Source: Setoptus koraiensis
Taxonomy: Eukaryota > Arthropoda
Length of the DNA: 64,000 bases
Assembly (NCBI GenBank): GCA_048013815.1
Contig: CM106586.1
Location: forward strand, 11,532,001 to 11,596,000
Direction: 5' to 3'
This document shows, piece by piece, positions 1 to 11,297 of this stretch. Made by a program: the position numbers and the translations under genes. Position 1 is the first letter of the stretch. The number at the start of each line of letters is the position of its first letter. Below the pieces are notes generated by a model. It made no database searches, was not told the DNA's origin, and saw only the letters and a list, made by a program, of their open reading frames with translations.

Positions 1-541
1 GATTCGATGTCTCGTAAAATATGTATCCACCCGAACTGTCGTTGCGGCTACTGTCCACGAGAGGGCCGCCTTGGTACAGGGCCAGCTTGCCGCTGCCGTG
101 ACTCCATGTTGGGCCCGACTTGCCGCCAATTCCCGGCTGCTTTGGCAATACCTTAAACGAGCACAAGTCCACCTGGTCAGAGGAGCCAAAGTCACATTTG
201 AAACTGGCCAGGGCCTCCTCTTGTTCGCCTCCGGACGAATTAGTATCGTCGCCCGGCGATGATGCCAACGATGCTGGCGGTGCTGCGGTCGATACCGCGC
301 TGTCTTGGCGTCGGAATCGCGACGACGAAAATGCAATTTCTTTTTCCTTTTGTGAGCTCCTGTTCGATGGCTCGACAACGGCCATTGGTGTTGACAAGCA
401 TGCTGACGAAAAAACTAATATCACTGATACTGCAAGCGATAATGTGGTAATCAGGCGCATTGAATGTTGCTTTCTCTTGTAATTGTCGACGTAGATCCTC
501 CTTTTGGCGCCATCATTCACCATTGTGTTTGTGGTCATCAT
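1..541 (-). CDS. MAM-domain membrane or secreted protein, N-terminal part (runs off the window)
   Basis: The minus strand is open from an ATG at 541 to the window edge, 180 codons without a stop. The first 28 residues are polar and basic. A hydrophobic stretch follows at about residues 29-50, suggesting a signal peptide or signal anchor, then an RFRR site that looks furin-like. From about residue 112 the sequence has the start of a MAM domain: FKCDFG, a DLCSFKV block, GPTWSHG and the GGYIFYETS motif near the edge. MAM domains are extracellular adhesion modules found in meprins, receptor phosphatases and matrix proteins. The rest of the gene lies outside the window, so the full architecture is unknown. 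A second in-frame ATG follows the first directly. The MAM call is fairly secure; the exact protein is not. Confidence 0.72.
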   Translation of the reverse strand, partial: MMTTNTMVNDGAKRRIYVDNYKRKQHSMRLITTLSLAVSVILVFSSACLSTPMAVVEPSNRSSQKEKEIAFSSSRFRRQDSAVSTAAPPASLASSPGDDTNSSGGEQEEALASFKCDFGSSDQVDLCSFKVLPKQPGIGGKSGPTWSHGSGKLALYQGGPLVDSSRNDSSGGYIFYETSN

Positions 542-1354
542 GTCGCGCTATTATGTAACGTATTATAATTTCATTCATGTGCGAGTGAGTGTGTGTGTGT
601 GCCAGCCAGATATCATCAATTCATTGTTTGCTCTTGAGACTGATTGAGAATTAATATTTTCCAACAACTTGTAAGTCTAGTTTTTAGCACGTGCGCTTCT
701 CGAACAAATAATTGTCGATTAGCTTGCTGCTCTTATGTAATAATGCCAAAACGTATGATGATATTTTGTCTTGGTTAGTTTCGCCTGGTCTGTCTATTGA
801 GCATTAATGTGAAAGCTTGAAATATGCGACAAGTTTGTTGCCTGTTCAACTCTTTCAGCGCCGTCTCATCGTGTTACGCTTATGTAATAGTTGTTAGCCA
901 ATGTACTATTACTACGTACAATTTACTTGCGAAGGACATTAGCTCGTCCAAGTTATAATGGTACAGTTGTCGTTGCTGTTGTTTTTTCTACAATAACTTC
1001 CTGGTTCGGTGGTAACTTTCGCTACCACACTAATGGAGAGCTCAGCAGTTTCGCATCTAATCTATACCACTGACTATCAGGTGACCACATGAGCTTGACC
1101 TAAAGTTTCTTCTAATAAAAACCACAAATTACCACTGGACAATACCATGCCAAGCGCATGGAGATAACTCGTGCGTGACATGATACAGTCAGTCAGTTAG
1201 TTAGTCGGCAATTAGTACTTTTGTATAATTATAGTAGTTTAGTTTATTGTATAGTGCGTACTACTATTACTACACTACTTTTGTAGTGATAGTATCCCGC
1301 TGTTTTATTATTATCAGACCCGTTTCTCTAATACAATAGAGCGCAAAAAGTTTT
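542..1354. other. Intergenic stretch without a recognisable gene
   Basis: This lies between the 5' end of the MAM gene and the 3' end of TTI1, both on the minus strand. It is AT-rich with a short GT run near 590. Nothing codes convincingly on either strand. It should hold the promoter of the MAM gene and the 3' UTR of TTI1. Confidence 0.5.
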
Positions 1355-4180
1355 TCAGTCTAGGTAGTATATCTCACTGAATGGAAACATCTCTAAGCAG
1401 TTATGTTTTTTTGCAAAATAATACACACAATCTGGATCCATTAGAAACATATAAAGTAAGCTCTCTTTGGCGGATTCTCTCAAACTTGAAGGCTGCTGCT
1501 CGTCTAGATACAGCATGACTACATCAACAACTTTCCACAATGTACTGTAGGCTAGATTAATATGGTAAACCAACAGACCAATCCGTTGCAGCAGTTCATG
1601 TTGACACTTGAAGGGCAATGAAAAAACGTAGGCCTCATTGGACAGGCTGTCTTGGTTCTTACTGTGCCTTAGCTGGGATTTGAGAAAGGCGCACACTTTG
1701 GGTATTACATCGTTTAAAGTTCTTGCTTTTATGAAATCCTTGCTGTATATTGATATTGCCACCATACATTGGTATGAGCATCTCGTCACTTCAAGATTCT
1801 TGTTAAAATCTCTGGTGAGTCCATTGATCAACGGTAACCAAACCGTATGCGCCAATGGCAACAGAATATTCTCCTCTTCTCTGAGTACTCTCATGGCCAA
1901 CGCAATAGTTCTCAGTGAGCATAATTTTATATCCACACAGCGAGAAGACAACAGATGTGCGAATCGTCTGACAATTTTGTCCACCAATTCAATGTGATAC
2001 GGTATTTGTTTCTCCTCCTTTTTATCCTCATTCGCTTCGGCATTTTCGTTGTTCCTATCATTTAGAAATTCTTCAGCATCCTTAAACATAGTGCTGCTGT
2101 TCGAAAATTCTGCTCTGTCGCGACACCGACTCGACTCCAATTCTATTGCTCGTCTGGTTTCTATGAGGTTTCTCTTTGTCTCTTCAATCTTGTTCAATCT
2201 TTTGGTTATGCTTATTTCCTCCCTGACTTTCGCTAGATGCTGTCCAATATTGTCCTTCGATATTTTCAGTATTTCAGTATCTTGTGGGAACCACTCGTCA
2301 ATAATTTTCACTATCCTGTGGAATAGTATAACTAGTGGAAGAGACGTGTCCGAATGATAGAATTCATCGAGCACTCTAAGGGCTCTGTCAAATATATCTT
2401 GAAAATAACAAAACATCTTGGGAGATGACAGTTTGAAGGCAATGGCAATCACATTCGGTATCTCAGTATTGTGAGCATAATTATCCAACTTTGATGACAC
2501 TGTATCTACGATATAATCCACATTGGACTCTATTAGACCTTGAATAGATTTCTCTGAATACACTTGAGCAATTTGCTCGAGTGTGGTCAAGGAAACATTA
2601 CTAATAGTAACGTTTGTGCAAGCGGCCATATTCAATAGAGTACAGAGGGCAATCCTCAAGACGTGATTCTTTTGGGATACTGACTTAGAGCTTGCCGCAT
2701 TCAATTGTGATAGAGGGAAGAAGCTTTCTGTTGCCAGAGTTATTTGATGTATGCAACGGCTATTCTCCTTAGGAGTGAGATGTCTATGATCGTGCATCCA
2801 ATTGGAATATCTAGAAGTTAAAAAATTCAATAAGGTAGTAAAGAGACCTCTAACCAGCCCAAGCGGTACAGGACTTTTTTGTAAGATGGCGCCAGTTAAC
2901 AAATTCATGATTATGAATAGGGCAGCCGGAGAAAAGTTGTAATAGTTTATCGTTGAGTTTATACAATCGAACAGTATGTGAGGGTCAGACTTTTCTCCCA
3001 ATTTGATGCAACAATCCTTGATTAGCCTCACTTGAAGTTCTTCATCGAGAAATCTGAAGTTTCTCTCCACTATATTTTGTTTTGGCACATCATCACTGTC
3101 TGTGATCAATTTAACTGGGTCGTTTGTTGAAGTTACATGTTGACTCGAATTTAACTGTGAGATTTCTATCAAACTCTCAAATAGCAATCCTCTGTTGCCT
3201 TCAATCATCAGAATTTGCGTCAGAGCTTCCGGGGACAGACAGGTAATATATCCACGGAGCAAACTCAATTGGATACGCTTCTCACTAAATAAAGATCCTC
3301 TACAAATGTTTGGTAGTTCTCCGAGAATCTCAATTAGGTTTTTTATCAGCAAACCATTAATTTCTTTTGTTCCCTCAGTATAACATATAATCCTGATCTT
3401 GTCCATAATAGCTGAGGCTAAGGAACTAGTTTCGGTGACATTATCTGCAATATTAGAGATCACATATTGAATGATGGGGTCAAGTAGTTTGGTGACAAGT
3501 TCGCTTCGAGATAAATCAATAATACACTCGCATAGATGGAGCACTTCAACTGCTAACTCTTGGTTGGAATTCATAGACATCATGTACTTGAATAGGTTTG
3601 AGATTCTGATGCCAAGATTTTCACAAGTTGTGGCCAATTCTTGACCATGCAAATGTACGATATACTCTGATGAATGGGCTTGCTTTTGAATTGAATTGGC
3701 GTGTTCGCATTCTGTAAATGCCACGCGCAACAATTTAGTCAGAGCTTGGATTGACGAGCGGGTAAGATTGATTGGAAGTTTGTCGTCGCTCATGATGAGT
3801 TTTATCAATGATGAGCAAACACCAGGAAGAAAGAACGAAACCAAACCGATTGTACATAATCCGTTTGATCTGTGGATGTTCCCGAGGAGATCTAGTAGTT
3901 CTTTTATGAGATCTATTGCATCCATCCTAACTTGTCTAGATTTGTCCGACTTGGCCAAATTACACAGAACCGAAAGAAGGTGGCCCAACTTTGGATGATT
4001 GTCAGGAATGTCTACAAAGCGGCTGATTTTGTCCTGTTTCTGGAAATAACATCTCAGACAGTCTATCGCTAGCAATTTTCCTTTGGTGTTCGAAGAGATA
4101 CTGTCCTGTTTGTTGGCTCTCCCGTTGAGCCCGTCGTCCAAATACACCACTGCCATGTCGATAACATTGTCCAAGTCCAT
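1355..4180 (-). CDS. TTI1: TELO2-interacting protein 1 (TTI1) homologue
   Basis: A single open exon of 941 codons starts at the ATG at 4180. TTI1 is the HEAT-repeat scaffold of the TTT complex (TELO2-TTI1-TTI2), which works with HSP90 to mature PI3K-like kinases such as mTOR, ATM and ATR. The protein is helical throughout, with repeated hydrophobic HEAT-like patterns. Its last 200 residues match the conserved TTI1 C-terminal region: the ILLPLAHTVWLPLINGL helix, an FIKARTLNDVIPKVCAFL segment and a closing YAKKH-type helix. Human TTI1 is somewhat longer (about 1,090 residues). A charged, coiled-coil-like insertion sits at about residues 640-700. It is divergent from MsrA and shares a short upstream region with it. 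No intron is evident. Confidence 0.8.
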   Translation of the reverse strand: MDLDNVIDMAVVYLDDGLNGRANKQDSISSNTKGKLLAIDCLRCYFQKQDKISRFVDIPDNHPKLGHLLSVLCNLAKSDKSRQVRMDAIDLIKELLDLLGNIHRSNGLCTIGLVSFFLPGVCSSLIKLIMSDDKLPINLTRSSIQALTKLLRVAFTECEHANSIQKQAHSSEYIVHLHGQELATTCENLGIRISNLFKYMMSMNSNQELAVEVLHLCECIIDLSRSELVTKLLDPIIQYVISNIADNVTETSSLASAIMDKIRIICYTEGTKEINGLLIKNLIEILGELPNICRGSLFSEKRIQLSLLRGYITCLSPEALTQILMIEGNRGLLFESLIEISQLNSSQHVTSTNDPVKLITDSDDVPKQNIVERNFRFLDEELQVRLIKDCCIKLGEKSDPHILFDCINSTINYYNFSPAALFIIMNLLTGAILQKSPVPLGLVRGLFTTLLNFLTSRYSNWMHDHRHLTPKENSRCIHQITLATESFFPLSQLNAASSKSVSQKNHVLRIALCTLLNMAACTNVTISNVSLTTLEQIAQVYSEKSIQGLIESNVDYIVDTVSSKLDNYAHNTEIPNVIAIAFKLSSPKMFCYFQDIFDRALRVLDEFYHSDTSLPLVILFHRIVKIIDEWFPQDTEILKISKDNIGQHLAKVREEISITKRLNKIEETKRNLIETRRAIELESSRCRDRAEFSNSSTMFKDAEEFLNDRNNENAEANEDKKEEKQIPYHIELVDKIVRRFAHLLSSRCVDIKLCSLRTIALAMRVLREEENILLPLAHTVWLPLINGLTRDFNKNLEVTRCSYQCMVAISIYSKDFIKARTLNDVIPKVCAFLKSQLRHSKNQDSLSNEAYVFSLPFKCQHELLQRIGLLVYHINLAYSTLWKVVDVVMLYLDEQQPSSLRESAKESLLYMFLMDPDCVYYFAKKHNCLEMFPFSEIYYLD

Positions 4181-4394
4181 TGTTGTTTGGCCGGGATTAC
4201 GTTCAGAATTTGTTCATTAGATTATATTTAGGTTATATTAAATAATCGATAGTTACACAATAATAATAACAACAATAGTATCAAGTGATACGGAGGCATT
4301 TTCTTGGTTCTGTATCAGCTAAAGAATATCCATCAGCAGCATGCCGCGTCTTTTGCGTTCTCGCTAACAGACACACCCCTGAGCAGCTGTTCGA
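4181..4394. promoter_or_regulatory. Shared divergent promoter region of TTI1 and MsrA
   Basis: Only 214 bases separate the start codons of TTI1 (minus) and MsrA (plus), so both promoters must lie here or overlap the 5' UTRs. It is AT-rich with a run of AAT repeats near 4260. No TATA box can be assigned with confidence. Confidence 0.45.
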
Positions 4395-5459
4395 ATGTTT
4401 ACAACATTGCTTGTGAGTTCACTTCGCAAGATCTCTAGTCCAGTTGCGTTATTCTCTTATTTTATAATGTTAATTTTTTGTTGATTTGAATAATGAATTT
4501 TTTGAAAATGTTCAGGACAGCCAAGGTAAAGTAGTATTGATAGTTTTGTAGAGCTAGCCAGAATTCAAACAGTTCCAATATGATTCTAACATTTAACCAT
4601 CCTCTCCCATAACAGGTAGACAATAGCGGCATGAATCTGTTCGTGCCAACTGTAGCGACCCAAAAGGCCACTTTCGCCTCAGTGAGTATCATATCTGGAC
4701 TTGCAACATTTGCAATTAAACAATTGATTGCTCATGCCCCTTTATTGTCTGTAACTATAGGGTTGCTTCTGGGGAGTTGAGTCTCTTTTCGGTTGCGCAA
4801 AAGGTGTAATTAGAGTGAGATGTGGATACACAGGGGGAACCAAGATCAATCCGACATACTATGAACTTGGTGATCACACAGAGGCAGTGGACGTTGACTT
4901 CGATCCGCAAGTCACCCAATATCAGGTACGGGTCTCGTGTTGGAAATTCGCTAACAATATGTGATCGCTAGACAATGACACAATCACAATCTAATCGAGC
5001 AACTCTCTCAACTCTCCTCTCTAGGAACTATTGCAAATCTTTTGGGCCAATCATGACCCGACAAACTATTTCAAGCGACAATACATGTCAGCCATTTATT
5101 ATCACAATGACGAACAGAAGAAACTGGCCGAGCAAACTTTGCAAGAGCAACAACAAACGAAATACGCCAATAGTAAAATCAAGACGGAAATTGTGCCTGC
5201 GTCCACATTCTACAATGCCGAAGATTATCATCAGAAGTATTATTTGCGCAATGTTACAGGATTGTTCGAATCGCTACAATTGACAACCGGACAACAAGTG
5301 ATCGAGTCTCACGTTGCGGCTCGACTGAATGGCTACATAGCCGGCTACGGCGACTACGATAGTTTCTTGAGCGAATTGCCCGGTTTGGGTTTGAGTAACA
5401 ACCAGGCAGAGGTGGCCAAGGGTCTCGTGAAGAATCCGCCCTTCAGGAAGTGTCACTGA
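4395..5459 (+). CDS. MsrA: Peptide methionine-S-sulfoxide reductase (MsrA), four exons
   Basis: Exons 4395-4412, 4616-4681, 4761-4925 and 5025-5459 join in phase 0 to give 227 residues. MsrA reduces methionine-S-sulfoxide in proteins and repairs oxidative damage. The catalytic motif GCFWG opens exon 3. It is followed by a VRCGYTGGT block and the FDPQVTQYQ segment, and exon 4 opens with ELLQIFWANHDPT. The RQYMSAIYYHNDEQK block and the long C-terminal tail (RLNGYIAGYGDY) are of the insect Eip71CD type rather than the bacterial type. The small first exon encodes only six residues. If it is wrong, translation would start at the ATG at 4631 in exon 2. A poly(A) signal follows at 5701. Confidence 0.9.
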
Positions 5460-5700
5460 TCTGTGTCAGTTTGTGCGAGCCCTATACCATGACAATTGAA
5501 GAGCGACAAGATTAAGTCGCTCATCATATCAGATTATACGAGATTATGTAGATATTACATATTGTATTGTTTGTATTATCAGAGTGAGCCCACGAGCAGT
5601 GGTTGCTCATCGCGATTGGCCACCAGTGCTGCAGAGCAAACGCTCGCTCGAAGCGAGATCAAGATTGTCACACCAGATCATGTTCTTTTATAAATCTTGT

Positions 5701-5706
5701 ATTAAA
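5701..5706 (+). terminator. Probable poly(A) signal of MsrA
   Basis: ATTAAA lies about 240 bases past the MsrA stop codon, in an AT-rich context. It is the only good candidate before the next intergenic stretch. Confidence 0.5.
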
Positions 5707-6030
5707 ATCATTAATCATCATCGTCTGTTTCCACTGATTGGTCTAATGTGACGAGTTTTCTCGGATATTAATCAGGTCAACAGTGTCACTGGGAACGAAA
5801 AAATATCGCTCCGCAACACCAATGACGAGTGAGAGGTTTGAAGCGCGCGCCGAAAGTTTCGAGCCGCCCGCTAAAAAGATTCGCTCCTTTCGCTCTGCCC
5901 AAAAAGGGGGAGGGCAAAAAGAAGTTTACTGTTATGTAATATTCCCCTGTTCATTGGGACGTATCTATACTATAGATTCTATAGGCTATGTAGTTGTCAT
6001 TGCATGCTCGGCCCCATTGTCTGCTGTCAG

Positions 6031-6062
<32 letters not shown>

Positions 6063-7533
6063 ATATAACAGTTGAGCACTACACGCAACAAACACTGTCA
6101 GTTGTATAACATGTGGAGGGCAGGCAAGTTGTGAATGATAATTTTACATTTTTTACTACATAGCAATATAGTCAAGTGTCATTGGGTTTACAGGAGAGGC
6201 TGTGAGGTGTAACGTCGTCAATAGCAGAACAAGTTGGACAAGACACACAACAACGAGGTGAGAAGAAATGGTGGATACAGACGCATAATTAGAAAAGACA
6301 AATTTGACCAAGCGTGCATAATAGTAAAACAATAATAATCATGAGGCATTGTTTTAGTGCCGGCCGAAAGGAGAGCGAGTTCATCGAACGCTGGTTTGAA
6401 CGAGTTGACACTGCATGAGACACATGAACTATGTTGTTTCTAATTTTCACCTTAATCAATGCACAGCAATATAGTGTTATGTAAAACCATATCGTCTTAT
6501 TGTGACAGAGCAAACAATATTTGACATTAGCGGCAGCAGCAGCAGCAATAGCGGCAATACCTGACAGTAGTGCTCAGTTAGTCAAGTAATCAATTACCGT
6601 TAGTTGAAACGGAGAAACTGTAACAGTCGCTTGTTTGTCGCAACAGCAAAACTACTAGTAGCAATGAATAACAACCACCAGGCCATGACAAAAGTTTGAC
6701 GCTCAACATCGCCAGACAGCGGCAACAGAACAACTTTTTGTCGGCATCACTTCGCCAGGTGAATAGGCCAACGACAGCAGCATTGCGCCAATCATAGTTT
6801 GTGTGGAATTGAAATAAAACAGTGTTGTTACAAACGATATTGCGATTGCTGCACAATAAGCATTAGCTTGCGACAAATGTCAATGTCACAAATCTTCAGT
6901 TCAAGCAAAAATCCTCCACTTTTCAGTTCATCGAGCATCGGAGCAACTACTGTATCGACTGACGAACAATTCAAGTTTACATAACAAGCCGCTTAATTAT
7001 TATTAGAAAGAGAGACCTGCCCCCATCATGCACCAATTCTGACCATAATGATCCAGGCGACAGTTATGCAAGAGAGTCGGTCTCAACTAGTCACATTACC
7101 GCCACCGCCAGTTCAGTTGTCAGTTGTCGCTGACTGAGCAGCAGCAGAAGCATCACTAGATCCTATCATTGATGCAAACTCATATTTCCAAATCAATGTC
7201 TCGTCGGTTACTATCAAACTAATCGAGCAACAACGAATAGAAGAAAACAGCAAAAGTTTCGATACTAGCAAGATATGAATATGTGTCCAGCACCTCCAAG
7301 AGAAACCACGTCCCACAGCGCAAGATAATCCCAGTAATAGTTTGAATAAATGTCCAATATACGACCAATATGCGTGTCGTCATTAATGGTTGCGTCATGT
7401 ATTCATAAGAGATAATCCACAAGATCAGACAGTCAAAATAGCCACAGAGATAGAGCGAAGAATCCGTGTACACATGAACTTAAGAACGTTTATACTTACA
7501 ATTGAATTTGTGATTTAAAGCAACTTAAGCAAA
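5707..7533. other. Intergenic region, no supported gene
   Basis: About 1.8 kb lies between MsrA and PLOD. Reading frames here are short, overlap on both strands and show no domain, splice pattern or signal peptide. It contains a (TTG)n tract at 6031-6062 and dispersed CAG/CAA-rich patches. The PLOD promoter should lie at the right end. Confidence 0.5.
6031..6062. repeat. (TTG)n microsatellite
   Basis: An uninterrupted trinucleotide tract of about ten TTG units. Confidence 0.9.
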
Positions 7534-10500
7534 ATGCATCTCAAAAGTTTTCTACTAGTCACAGTGTTTTCTTTTTATATTTATTATGCCACAGCAAGCA
7601 TTGGGGCAAATGCACAATCCTTGCTAAAATCAGGTTCGTACAACGATTATTTGTTTGTTTGTTATGTTGAATTATCTTTGGAATTGCTCGAACAACCAAT
7701 CAATTACAACGAAATGAATTTCTGCCACTCACTTTCATCGAACAGATCTAAACAGACTGGTTGTGTTCACTGTAGCAACCGATATCAGCAATCAAGGTTT
7801 TGTGAGATTCAACAAGTCTGTCACAGCTAACGATCTAGACCTTGTTGTTCTAGGTTCAGATCAAGTATGGCGCGGTGGAAATGTCCAACGAACTTCTGGC
7901 GGAGGCCAGAAAGTGAACCTTCTAAAAAGAGCACTGAATAGTTTCAAAAGTGAAACTGACTTGATTGTTTTATTTGTGGACAGGTAAATATAAACAGCAT
8001 GATCTACCTTGCATCAATGCTTACCTTTTGTGTTGTTTCTCATATAAATTGCATAACATTGGCATTGGTTTAAACTTGTTACGCGATGTGTATGGCAAAC
8101 AAACAAACATGTAAACACAACTTTTTAGACTTTATACCTGTAATGGTCTAACTGCAATTCACTTCTTCTTCTACGCCTTCAATGTGCTTTTATACTATCA
8201 CTACTACCGCTACTTTAGCTATGATGTGATAATCAATGGCAACTCTAATCAGATACTTTCGAAATTCAAGCTTTTCGACGCAAAAGTACTGTTCTCTGCC
8301 GAGTCCAATTGTTGGCCAGACGCTGGTTTACAGTCATCGTATCCAATGCCAGAAAATGGCGGCGAAAGATATTTGAATTCTGGTGGTTTTATCGGATATG
8401 TGTCTGAAATAATCGGTTTGCTAAGTATCAAGGAAATTCTCGACCATGACGACGATCAATTGTATTTTAGCAAATTATACGTTGATAACGATATAAGAAG
8501 CAAATTTCAAATGAAACTAGATCACAAATCTGAGCTTTTCCAAAATTTGAATGACGCTCAAAGTAAGTGCGAAGAATACCAATAGAATGACTTCCGGTTT
8601 CCTCTACAATCCTTAGCAACTCATTTGTGTATTTGCATGCATACTTATGGCTCATAACACTGATAACGTTAACAACAACAACAACAACAACATTTTCTTT
8701 GATCCTAATAATTGCTTCTGGCGACAAAAGGTGATGTGCAATTGCAATTCTTCACTGATGATGTAAAATTACTAAACACTGCCTATCTCACCGAGCCATT
8801 AATAGTGCACGGTAATGGTCCAAGCAAGGTAAGTTGAAATGATTAATCTGGCTTAAAAATTTGGAATGTTAAAAGGAAGATGTGTATCAATAGATGCTGG
8901 CCTAACAAGTGATTGTGGTCGGATGGCACCTTTTTCTAATGAAATAATTGTTACATAATTTTGGGTGGTTGTGCTCAAACTTTTATGCACACTAACTCAG
9001 TTAGCCGGCAAACTATCTCATATATTTGCAATTCAACCCGGTTAACAATTCTATTATTATTATTATCAATATTATTATTATTGCCCTCATTGATGTCGGC
9101 CCTTATTTTATAAAATGACAACAATAACAACGAAAACGAAAAATAAAAAATCACGACGAAAACACAACGCAGAACACTCTCAACTCGCTCGGTAATTACC
9201 TAGGTAAGGCATGGTCGCCTAAAACAGGTTGTACTCGATGCAATGAAAGTATGATTTCTCTCAGCCAGCTCAAAGTAAGTATTGATGCAATAGCAGCAGC
9301 AACAACAACAGCAAAAACTTATCGCGCACTTCCTATTATAATACTGGCTTTGATTAAAATGACCGTAATCGAGAGAGAGAGAGAGAGAGGTAGCTTGTTT
9401 TTGTTCATATCTTCCGGACATGCTTATTTCTTGATAAAAATCATTAAAATTGAATCATGTCATGAATGAAAATCAGTGTAAAAAGTAGTTTCGCCAGGTT
9501 GCTTTTTATCCTGGCCAGCCATTCCCATCCTCATCCATGTGTAACTTTAATAAGAGTGTGTGGTAGCTCGGTAAAGAGTGAGAAAAAATGTTGTCGCTTA
9601 AATTACTTTCAGTCGACCTGTTTGATGTTATCAAACTAGCAACAATTTATCACACATTCTAAACTCGTAATTTGTGTGTCCAATTACATCCACCACAACA
9701 AAAACAACTTCTTTTAGGACTCTGAGAAGCCTTTGGTGTTATTAGCCCTATTCGTTGATCATCCCACACCGTTCATCAAAGATTTTTTCACTACTGTAGA
9801 GAATCTAAATTATCCGAAGAAAAGGATACATCTTTTGACATACAATTCCGTGGATTATCATACCAAAGACCTGGCAAATTTTGTGCGCTTGAATGGTGAC
9901 AAGTATCTATCAGTGAGAAGTATTGCTCACAATGTTGGTGCACAACAAACAACCGACTGGCAAGCCAGAACAATTGGTCTGGAGGAATGTAGAAAGGTCA
10001 ACTGTGATTACTATTTCAGCTTGGATTCTCTTGCTAGAATTGAAAATGTCGACACTCTCACTAAACTCATCGAGTCTAACAGGTGAGTGATCTGGCTCAC
10101 TATCGAAACTATCTATTATACAATGATTATATGATATATGATAGCATATGCAAATTGATATTGACTTATTGGCCTTTTGTTTGTCTCGTTTTTGCTGTTC
10201 GCAGGACGATCATAGCTCCCATGTTGGTGAGACCGCGCAAGTTGTGGTCCAATTTCTGGGGTGCTCTTACTGACGATGGCTTCTATGCTAGATCACACGA
10301 TTATGTTGATTTAATCAAAGGCGAAAGAAGGGGCCTGTGGAACGTGCCTCATGTGATGAATGCCTATCTCATTAATGGCAAAATTCTCCAGGCCGATTTG
10401 GAGCAATTTAATGCGGCAACACAGTCCACTTCATCATATCCGGAACCAAAAACAACTCAAGGCAGTAAGTTGTCCCAGATGGACGAATCAACAACAAGGC

Positions 10501-11297
10501 CAAAATTTAGTTTTCGTTCAAGCAAGTATCCCGATTTAGAGCCAGTGGTAACGTTCTCTCGCAATTTGCGTGAGGCTGGCATTTTTCAATTTGTCAACAA
10601 CATGCACGATTTTGGTCACCTTGTTGATCCGACAAGCTACAACATCAACCACACACATCCGGATTTCTATCAGTTGGCCAACAATGTTGTTGAATGGGAA
10701 AGACACTATCTGCACAAGAACTATACCAATGTTATCGATGACGACTACGACATGAACGAACCGTGTCCCGATGTCTATTGGTTTCCGTTAGTGAGCGACA
10801 AATACTGCGAACAAATGATTGATATAATGGAAAATTTCGGTCAATGGTCCGAGGGTAAAAATGAGGACCCAAGAATTGAGGGCGGCTACGAGAGTGTGCC
10901 CACCAGGGATATACACATGAGACAGGTTGATCTGCATGAACAATGGATTCTGTTTCTCAGAGAATATATTCAGCCCATTCAGCTTAAATTGTTCACCGGA
11001 TATGAACATGATCCACCCAGGGCCGAGCTGGCGTTTGTAGTGAGATACCATCCGACGGAGCAGCCATCGTTGAGGCCACATCATGATGCCTCCACTTATA
11101 CGCTCAATCTCGCTCTTAATACGCCACATACCGATTACGAGGGTGGCGGATGTCGGTTCTTGAGATACAATTGTAGCGTCATTGAATCAAGACGAGGCTG
11201 GACATTGATACATCCCGGAAGACTAACACATTATCACGAAGGTCTGCCCGTAACTAAGGGCACAAGATACATACAAGTGACATTCGTTGATCCGTGA
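7534..11297 (+). CDS. PLOD: Procollagen-lysine 2-oxoglutarate 5-dioxygenase (lysyl hydroxylase), seven exons
   Basis: Exons 7534-7633, 7746-7983, 8219-8562, 8731-8828, 9173-9274, 9718-10082 and 10205-11297 join in consistent phases to give 779 residues, close to the family's usual 730-760. The enzyme hydroxylates collagen lysines in the ER, using Fe(II), 2-oxoglutarate and ascorbate. A signal peptide occupies residues 1 to about 25. The N-terminal glycosyltransferase-like domain shows the GGGQKVNLLK, FSAESNCWPD and NSGGFIGY blocks and an HGNGPSK motif. A second GT-like domain follows from exon 6 (CDYYFSLDS). The C-terminal double-stranded beta-helix has the iron ligands H708, D710 (RPHHDAS) and H758 (THYHEG), and R770 for 2-oxoglutarate. 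The canonical DAD metal motif of the second domain reads DSL, so that domain may be non-catalytic. A poorly conserved Ser/Thr-rich insert lies near residues 430-475. Confidence 0.95.

Noticed and set aside
5783..6109. Open frame of 108 codons on the plus strand running through the TTG tract
   Set aside because: It has no ATG at its start and a poly-Cys end produced by the microsatellite, with no splice or domain support.
9040..9090. TTA-rich stretch considered as part of a repeat element
   Set aside because: It is simple AT-rich sequence within a PLOD intron, with no ends or duplication.
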